Shown: piece by piece, positions 6,509 to 10,921 of the stretch | How positions within the stretch are numbered: the stretch's first letter is position 1 | How the letters are laid out: every line of letters begins with the position of its first letter | From: Flavobacteriales bacterium UBA7382 | GTDB lineage: Bacteria > Bacteroidota > Bacteroidia > Flavobacteriales_D > Sanyastnellaceae | NCBI GenBank assembly: GCA_002469765.1 | Contig: DKNS01000132.1 | Coordinates: forward strand, 1-10,921 | DNA length: 10,921 nt | Direction of reading: 5' to 3' | Made by a program: the position numbers and the translations under genes | The notes under the pieces: generated by a model | Database searches by the model: none | Told to the model about the DNA's origin: nothing | The model's input: only the letters and a program-made list of their open reading frames with translations

Positions 6509-7013
6509 GCGATGCAAAGTTGGCGGGTGAGGGCAACGTCGCCAAATCTTCGTCGGTCAATCGACCGTTGAGCCAGGTGTCGGTCAGCGATGCACCCAGG
6601 CTTTTGTAGAAGCCAATGGCAGGTTCGTTCCAGTCAAGCACTTGCCATTCCAGGCGTTTGGCGTTCACCGATCTTGCGTGGGCCACCACGGCCAGGAACA
6701 GGGACCGACCGACGCCCTGGCCGCGACAGGATTCGGTGACGACCAAATCTTCGAGGTACCAAGTCAAGCCCTTCCACGTGCTGTAGCGGGCGTGGTGCAA
6801 GGCAATGCCAACAATTTGGCCTGACGCCTCGGCCACGAAACACTCGAAACGCCCTTCCGCCATGTCGGACATCAAGGTCTCCACGGTCAAGGCGACTTCT
6901 TTCTCGGCACGTTCGTAACGGGCCAACTCGACAATGAGCGCATGCACTTCAGCCACGTCCGAGGGGGCGCAGGAACGAACAACAACCCGTGGTGAATCTT
7001 CAGGAACGGCCAT
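6501..7013 (-). CDS. GNAT acetyltransferase of the SAT (diamine/thialysine) type
   Basis: Acetyl-CoA-dependent N-acetyltransferase of 170 residues, resembling spermidine/spermine and thialysine acetyltransferases. The family marks are ELARYER (29-35), the segment RYSTWKGLTWYLEDLVV (76-92), the acetyl-CoA loop RGQGVG (97-102) and LEWQVLDWNEPAIGFYKSLG (121-140). By alignment with human SSAT, Glu88 and Tyr136 match its catalytic Glu92 and Tyr140. The substrate could be a polyamine, a lysine analogue or another small amine; sequence does not decide. It precedes lysC and overlaps it by 8 bases, so the two are probably co-translated. The GNAT-lysC order recurs in flavobacteria as far as I remember. 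Its start is 49 bases from the divergent CvpA-family start, with no strong promoter visible between them. Confidence 0.9.
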   Translation of the reverse strand: MAVPEDSPRVVVRSCAPSDVAEVHALIVELARYERAEKEVALTVETLMSDMAEGRFECFVAEASGQIVGIALHHARYSTWKGLTWYLEDLVVTESCRGQGVGRSLFLAVVAHARSVNAKRLEWQVLDWNEPAIGFYKSLGASLTDTWLNGRLTDEDLATLPSPANFASHG

Positions 7014-7062
7014 GACGTCCTGGCGAAGTTACCCCGTACCTTGCCGGCACGCCTTCCTGCAC

Positions 7063-7689
7063 ATGGAAAACCTGCCCCTGGCCATCTTGGACATTGTGAT
7101 CTTTCTGACCCTGTTGGTCGGCGCGGTGCGTGGGTTCATGAAGGGGCTTGTCTTCTCCGTGGCGTCGCTTGTGGGCTTGGCAGGAGGCATCGCTGCAGCA
7201 GCGCATGGCTCGCACCTGGCCGCAGAGCAACTCGCCCCTCACGTGTCTTGGTCGGCCAATTCGATTCACATGGCGTCCCTGGCCATCACATTCATGGCTG
7301 TGGTCGTGGTGGTTCAACTCGTGGCCAAACTCATCGAGAAAGCTCTGGACTTGGTGGCAATGGGGTTCGTCAACAAGCTCGCCGGTGCGGTTTTTGGGCT
7401 GGCTAAAATGTGGCTTATCCTCTCCTTCGTCATCCTTCTCGTCACAAGTGTGACGGGATCTCGGAGCTGGATTCCCAACCACACCGGGGAGAGCATCTTG
7501 CTCGGGCCCGTGGAGGCAGTGGCACCCATGCTCGCCCCCAACCTCGACGTGAAAAACCTTCAGGTGCCGGACCTCAACGGACGCCCAGAGCTTGAAAATG
7601 AGCCTCCACCCGACGCTGAAGACGGTTCATCATCTCGTCGTGAGAAACGTCGTCGGTCCAAGAAGCAGAAACGCTCGCGTAACACTTGA
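7063..7689 (+). CDS. CvpA-family membrane protein with basic C-terminal tail
   Basis: Inner-membrane protein of the CvpA family (named for a gene needed for colicin V production; its cellular role is still unclear). Four hydrophobic segments lie near residues 5-22, 26-46, 67-88 and 104-130, with the family pattern RGFMKGLV (23-30) between the first two. A linker follows, then an acidic stretch (ENEPPPDAED, 179-188) and a strongly basic end, residues 190-206, rich in Arg and Lys. At 208 residues it is longer than the 160-180 I expect for the family; the excess is this tail. Codons 171-208 lie antisense to the 3' end of pgm. I chose the ATG at 7063 because membrane segment 1 begins right after it; the frame is open farther upstream into the GNAT gene. 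The basic tail is probably cytoplasmic and could bind lipid or nucleic acid (inference). Confidence 0.85.
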   Translation: MENLPLAILDIVIFLTLLVGAVRGFMKGLVFSVASLVGLAGGIAAAAHGSHLAAEQLAPHVSWSANSIHMASLAITFMAVVVVVQLVAKLIEKALDLVAMGFVNKLAGAVFGLAKMWLILSFVILLVTSVTGSRSWIPNHTGESILLGPVEAVAPMLAPNLDVKNLQVPDLNGRPELENEPPPDAEDGSSSRREKRRRSKKQKRSRNT

Positions 7690-9337
7690 TCTTGGGCTCG
7701 GTGCCGGATGGACGGACGGTCACACGCGAGCCTTTTTCAGTGACGAACTGCATGACGTTGGACGCCGCTTGGGGCAACGCGCGGAGCACCTCACCTTTTG
7801 TGTTGCGGGCTTCTCGAGATTGAAAGTCCAATATCTCGGCCACGGTTTCGCCTGCCAGTTCCTGGGGAGGAGATGTCCGGAAGCCCTTCATCATGGCGTC
7901 GATTTCCTCCTTGCCGTTGCGGCCTTCTTTGACCAAACTCACCAGACCCTCTTTGTAAGCCCTGTGCCGCTTGTGGATGGCCGCCAAACGGCCCAGCATG
8001 GTCTCGCCCGCAAGGTCCAACTCGTGAGCGAGCTCGGCCAACAAGCAACAACTCTGAACCGCATCCTTGTCTCGCACCGCATCCCCCACGAGGTATCCGT
8101 AGCTCTCTTCGCCTCCGGCCACGTACTGCAACTTGCCCTCTTCCTTTCGGATGGCTTCAGCGATGAATTTGAAGCCGGTCAAGGTCTCGCGGACCTCCAC
8201 GCCGTAGCCTTTGGCCAACTCGGACAAGAGGTCAGTGGTCACCACCGTTTTCGCCACGAACGAGGGACGGTCGAGTTTGCCTGCGGCTTGCCATTTGGCC
8301 AAGACGTGGTCCACCAAGAGCGCGGCCGTTTCGTTGCCGTTGAGCAACCGAAACCCGTCGCCGTCCGGCACTGCAATGCCCACCCGGTCAGAATCAGGGT
8401 CGGTGCCCATGACGATTGACGCCCCCACTTGCGTGGCCAACGCCACCGCCTCGGCAAGGGCCGCCCCTTCTTCGGGATTGGGGCTGTGGACGGTGGGGAA
8501 CGCCCCGTCCGGGATGGCCTGAGAAGACACCTCATGGACGTTCCTGAATCCGAAAGCCTTCAAGGCCGCGGGCACGGCCAATGCACCTGTGCCGTGCAAT
8601 CCTGTGTAAGCAATGGTCAAGTCTGACCCGTTCGCCACCAAATCCGGCGACAACCTGAACGACGCCAAGACGTCGCGGTAACGGTCGTCCCAGGTGGCGT
8701 CCAACACGTGGATGCCTTCTTGGACTCGGGCCACAGGTTGGTCTGTGGACAAGGCCCGCACTTCCGCAACAAGTTGGGAATCTTCCGGGGCGACCACTTG
8801 TCCACCGTCGGCCGCGTAGACTTTGTATCCGTTGTAAATGGAAGGGTTGTGGCTGGCGGTCACCACCACGCCCGCGACCGCCCCCAACTCGCGAACCGTC
8901 CAAGACAGTTGCGGCGTGGGGCGCAATTCCGGGTACAACCAAGGTTCCAAGCCGCTTGAAGCAAGCACCTCAGCGGTGATTTGTGCAAACTCTTGGCTCT
9001 GGTGCCGACTGTCGCAGGCGATGGCCACGCGCAACGGATGCGCTGACGTCGGCGCGCCGTGCATCCTCAACAGGTGGTTCGCCAACCCTTGTGTGGCCAG
9101 GGCGATGGTTGTGGCGTTGATGCGGTTGGTGCCAGGACCCATTTTGCCCCGCAAACCTCCAGTCCCAAAAGACAAATCGGTGTAAAACGCGTCGATCAAT
9201 GCCTCACGTGCGTCTTCGTCCTGGTCGCATGTGTTCAACCAAGTGCGAACCGTGTGCCGGGTTTGTTCGTCGTGGGGAGCTTGGGTCCAGGCCTGCGCTT
9301 TGGCCTTGACGTCCTTCAAAAGATCTTCGTCATTCAT
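7574..9337 (-). CDS. Phosphoglucomutase / phosphomannomutase (PGM2-type)
   Basis: Alpha-D-phosphohexomutase that interconverts glucose 1- and 6-phosphate (or the mannose pair), supplying nucleotide-sugar and glycogen synthesis. At 587 residues it fits the long PGM2/PgcA branch. The four active-site loops are all seen: TASHNP with phosphoserine Ser162, metal-binding DPDSDR (Asp 313, 315, 317), sugar-binding GGEES (408-412) and phosphate-binding RPSGTEPKIK (542-551). The early motif FGTGGLRG (57-64) is typical of this branch. I chose the ATG at 9337, 12 bases after the rmlD stop; a TTG at 9346 would add three residues. Co-transcription with rmlD makes sense, since glucose 1-phosphate is the entry substrate for dTDP-rhamnose. 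The last 38 or so codons overlap the CvpA gene tail to tail, but they include an ordinary helical C-terminus, so this end appears original. Confidence 0.94.
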   Translation of the reverse strand: MNDEDLLKDVKAKAQAWTQAPHDEQTRHTVRTWLNTCDQDEDAREALIDAFYTDLSFGTGGLRGKMGPGTNRINATTIALATQGLANHLLRMHGAPTSAHPLRVAIACDSRHQSQEFAQITAEVLASSGLEPWLYPELRPTPQLSWTVRELGAVAGVVVTASHNPSIYNGYKVYAADGGQVVAPEDSQLVAEVRALSTDQPVARVQEGIHVLDATWDDRYRDVLASFRLSPDLVANGSDLTIAYTGLHGTGALAVPAALKAFGFRNVHEVSSQAIPDGAFPTVHSPNPEEGAALAEAVALATQVGASIVMGTDPDSDRVGIAVPDGDGFRLLNGNETAALLVDHVLAKWQAAGKLDRPSFVAKTVVTTDLLSELAKGYGVEVRETLTGFKFIAEAIRKEEGKLQYVAGGEESYGYLVGDAVRDKDAVQSCCLLAELAHELDLAGETMLGRLAAIHKRHRAYKEGLVSLVKEGRNGKEEIDAMMKGFRTSPPQELAGETVAEILDFQSREARNTKGEVLRALPQAASNVMQFVTEKGSRVTVRPSGTEPKIKCYASVSASWTDDVSHDEMMNRLQRRVEAHFQALGVR

Positions 9338-9349
9338 GGAACCCAAAGG

Positions 9350-10231
9350 TCAGCCTTGTTCGCGCAATTCCCAGCACGCAGCCAAGGCCTTTTGCCAGGT
9401 CTCGAAGGGCCATCCCATCTCCTCGTGCAGTGGTTTTCCGTCCAACACACTCCAAGCGGGGCGGATGGCTGCTGTCGGGAACGCGTCGGAGGTCACGGCC
9501 TCAACAGGCACGTCCAACTCCGCGTGACCCACGATGGCCGAAGCAAAACCATGCCAGGTGGTTTGGCCCGAGTGGGCATAATGACGGATTCCCTGGGGCA
9601 TGTCCACGCTCCGCTCGGCCATGTCGAGCAGAGCATTGGCCAAAGCTGGGGCAGACGTTGGAACCCCGTGTTGGTCGTGCACCACCTTCAGCCGGCCGTG
9701 CTGATTGGCCAGCCGCAACATGGTGGTGAGGAAATTACTGCCCCGTGTGTCGTACAACCATGCCACCCGAACCACCGCGCCCTTCACCCCACTGGCCAGG
9801 AATGCTTCTTCTCCTTGGAGTTTGCTGGCACCGTAGACCCCCAGTGGGCCGGTGCGCTCAGAAGGGCCCAAAGGCACCCGCTCAACTCCCCCAAACACGT
9901 AATCCGTGCTGACGTGTATCAGGGCGACCCCTTGATTGCAACAGGCTTCCGCCAAATTCTTCACGCCTGCGCCATTGATGACGTAAGCGCGTTCTGTTTC
10001 AGTTTCCGCAAGGTCCACCGCCGTGTAGGCAGCCGCGTTGATCATGACGTCGGGTGCATGCCGCTCCAAAGCCCCCTGGATGGAAGACGGGTCTGTGATG
10101 TCCAATGCGCTGCGTTTGGAGCCAACAACTTGAAGGCCTTCCCGGCCAGAACCCAGCTCCACCAGGCGGGAGCCCAATTGGCCTCCTGCGCCAGCCACCA
10201 GCACACGTGTCACGTGGTCACCATCCTGCAT
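9350..10231 (-). CDS. rmlD: dTDP-4-dehydrorhamnose reductase
   Basis: NAD(P)H-dependent short-chain (extended SDR) reductase for the last step of dTDP-L-rhamnose synthesis. Of 293 residues, GAGGQLG (14-20) is the dinucleotide-binding loop, and NAAAYTAVDLAE (65-76) is characteristic of RmlD. HVSTDYVFGG (106-115) carries the catalytic Ser/Thr, and YGASKLQGE (133-141) supplies Tyr133 and Lys137. RPAWSVLD (257-264) is the C-terminal substrate-side motif. The start at 10231 gives a six-residue polar lead before the first strand; GTG at 10213 is possible. It is first in a leftward pair with pgm (12-base gap). rmlA, rmlB and rmlC are not in the window. A related SDR reductase with another nucleotide-sugar substrate cannot be excluded, but the motifs favour RmlD. 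Confidence 0.92.
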   Translation of the reverse strand: MQDGDHVTRVLVAGAGGQLGSRLVELGSGREGLQVVGSKRSALDITDPSSIQGALERHAPDVMINAAAYTAVDLAETETERAYVINGAGVKNLAEACCNQGVALIHVSTDYVFGGVERVPLGPSERTGPLGVYGASKLQGEEAFLASGVKGAVVRVAWLYDTRGSNFLTTMLRLANQHGRLKVVHDQHGVPTSAPALANALLDMAERSVDMPQGIRHYAHSGQTTWHGFASAIVGHAELDVPVEAVTSDAFPTAAIRPAWSVLDGKPLHEEMGWPFETWQKALAACWELREQG

Positions 10232-10302
10232 GGTTCAAAGAAACCGAAAAAAGCAAGGAGAAGCGCAACCCTTCCTCAATCTCTCACGTATAATTATGTA
10301 AA

Positions 10303-10310
10303 TATTTCTG
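10303..10310 (+). promoter_or_regulatory. Possible -7 box for the exported-protein gene
   Basis: TATTTCTG differs from TAnnTTTG at one position and sits in the only AT-rich patch (about 10288-10314) of the 129-base gap between rmlD and the exported-protein gene. A start near 10316 would give a leader of about 45 bases. No TTG is found at the right spacing, so this is weak. The rest of the gap shows nothing I can support. Confidence 0.3.
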
Positions 10311-10360
10311 ATTTGGCACGGTGCTTGAACTGTTGAACACGAATCCAAAACCCCACCTCC

Positions 10361-10921
10361 ATGAACACAACATGCTCCCTCTTCCTGACCTTGGCCATGG
10401 CGGCAATCAGCTTGTCCAGTCTGGGCCAAAACACCAAGAACCCGCCTGCCGGCCCCGACAACGCGCCTGAAGCCGAGGCGCACATTCTGCTCCTGGACAA
10501 ATGGAGGCACGTGGGATTCCACCTCATTTCCGATTGGCAGGGTGGCGAGGTGGACTCGGTGTTGGACGATCCGACGTTTGGGTTTGCCCTGACATACATG
10601 AAGCATGACCGCCATGGGCTGTTGGACGGGGGATTTGACATCGGATTCCAACCTATGGGAGGATTCGACACCACGGCGTTCGTGATGCAGGACGGCAAGG
10701 CGCCACTGAAAGGACAGCTTCGGGTGCGCAACCAACTGGTGCACGCCCACTACTTGCTTCGCTTCACGCTGTTTCAGCGGGCCAAGATCCAACCCTTCGC
10801 AGAGGGTTTTGTCGGCGCGCGGGGGTCGCTTCTGGGCGCAAGGTTCACGGCGCAAGGCTCGGAAGACTTCACTCCCGTGAACGACGTGCCCTTCTTTTCA
10901 GCCAACTTCAGCTGCGGCTAC
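10361..10921 (+). CDS. Exported protein of unknown family, possible outer-membrane beta-barrel (3' partial)
   Basis: An open frame from the ATG at 10361 to the window edge (187 codons, no stop) begins with a clear signal peptide: MNTTCSLFLTLAMAAISLSSLGQ is 23 residues with a hydrophobic core at 6-20, probably cut near residue 21-23. The mature part starts with a Pro-rich linker (KNPPAGPDNAPEAEA in part), then alternates short hydrophobic and polar runs with many aromatics, e.g. WRHVGFHLISDW, GGFDIGFQPMGGF and HYLLRFTLF. AKIQPFAEGFVGARGS looks like a barrel strand and turn as in Bacteroidota outer-membrane proteins. I do not recognise the family. The signal peptide, the lack of a competing gene on the other strand and the 129-base divergent gap from rmlD support a real gene. 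The sequence downstream of the window is needed to name it. Confidence 0.72.
   Translation, partial: MNTTCSLFLTLAMAAISLSSLGQNTKNPPAGPDNAPEAEAHILLLDKWRHVGFHLISDWQGGEVDSVLDDPTFGFALTYMKHDRHGLLDGGFDIGFQPMGGFDTTAFVMQDGKAPLKGQLRVRNQLVHAHYLLRFTLFQRAKIQPFAEGFVGARGSLLGARFTAQGSEDFTPVNDVPFFSANFSCGY

Noticed and set aside
7024..7031. TAACTTCG on the minus strand as a -7 box for the GNAT-lysC pair
   Set aside because: One mismatch, no -33 TTG at proper spacing, and only 10 bases from the ATG; too weak to call.
10235..10242. TTTCTTTG on the minus strand as a -7 box for rmlD
   Set aside because: It lacks the key A at position 2 and ends 3 bases before the ATG, so transcription would start at or inside the coding region unless the GTG at 10213 were the true start.
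10289..10294. TATAAT hexamer as a classical sigma-70 -10 box
   Set aside because: The Bacteroidota housekeeping sigma factor favours TAnnTTTG, and no matching TTGACA lies upstream.
9059..10336. A 425-codon plus-strand open frame opposite rmlD and the start of pgm
   Set aside because: Both minus-strand genes have complete catalytic motifs in this region; the plus frame has no recognisable domain.
10235..10855. A 206-codon minus-strand open frame across the exported-protein gene
   Set aside because: It resembles no protein, lies opposite a frame with a clean signal peptide, and reaches into the rmlD promoter region; GC-rich DNA often gives such shadow frames.

Overview
This is a gene-dense, GC-rich (roughly 60% by eye) stretch of a bacterial chromosome, most likely Bacteroidota and probably a flavobacterial-type lineage. 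The evidence is threefold. The tiny acidic DUF2795 protein matches the form I know from Bacteroidota. The promoters that can be seen have the Bacteroidota -7 box TAnnTTTG. The proteins (stand-alone aspartate kinase, SAT-type GNAT, PGM2-type phosphoglucomutase, C-terminal processing protease) resemble the forms I know from that phylum. Genus or family cannot be fixed from this window. No phage, transposon, CRISPR array, tRNA or rRNA was seen, and no gap between genes exceeds 300 bases.

Layout. A CPBP-type membrane protease, cut by the left edge, runs rightward (1-864). It meets a leftward four-gene block (4216 down to 831): dCMP deaminase, S41 processing protease, Fe/Mn superoxide dismutase, ispD. 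Neighbours in this block overlap by 4, 11 and 4 bases, and sod has what looks like its own internal promoter. A PduO-type cobalamin adenosyltransferase (4252-4794) and the DUF2795 protein (4847-5068) run rightward; the latter has the best promoter in the window. A leftward GNAT-lysC pair (7013 down to 5240) ends at an intrinsic terminator (5125-5097). A rightward CvpA-family membrane protein (7063-7689) collides with, and overlaps by 116 bases, a leftward rmlD-pgm pair (10231 down to 7574). Diverging from rmlD is a secreted or outer-membrane protein of unknown family (10361 onward) that runs off the right edge.

The content is mainly housekeeping metabolism: pyrimidine salvage, isoprenoid precursor synthesis (MEP pathway), cobalamin activation, aspartate-family amino acid synthesis, and sugar-phosphate and dTDP-rhamnose supply. 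Oxidative-stress defence and periplasmic proteolysis are also present. The genome is tightly packed: two of the three convergent gene pairs overlap at their 3' ends. I see no convincing new multi-gene system. What deserves a second look is the small-scale architecture: promoters placed inside or right against coding regions, antisense-overlapping protein tails, and a conserved acidic mini-protein with its own promoter.
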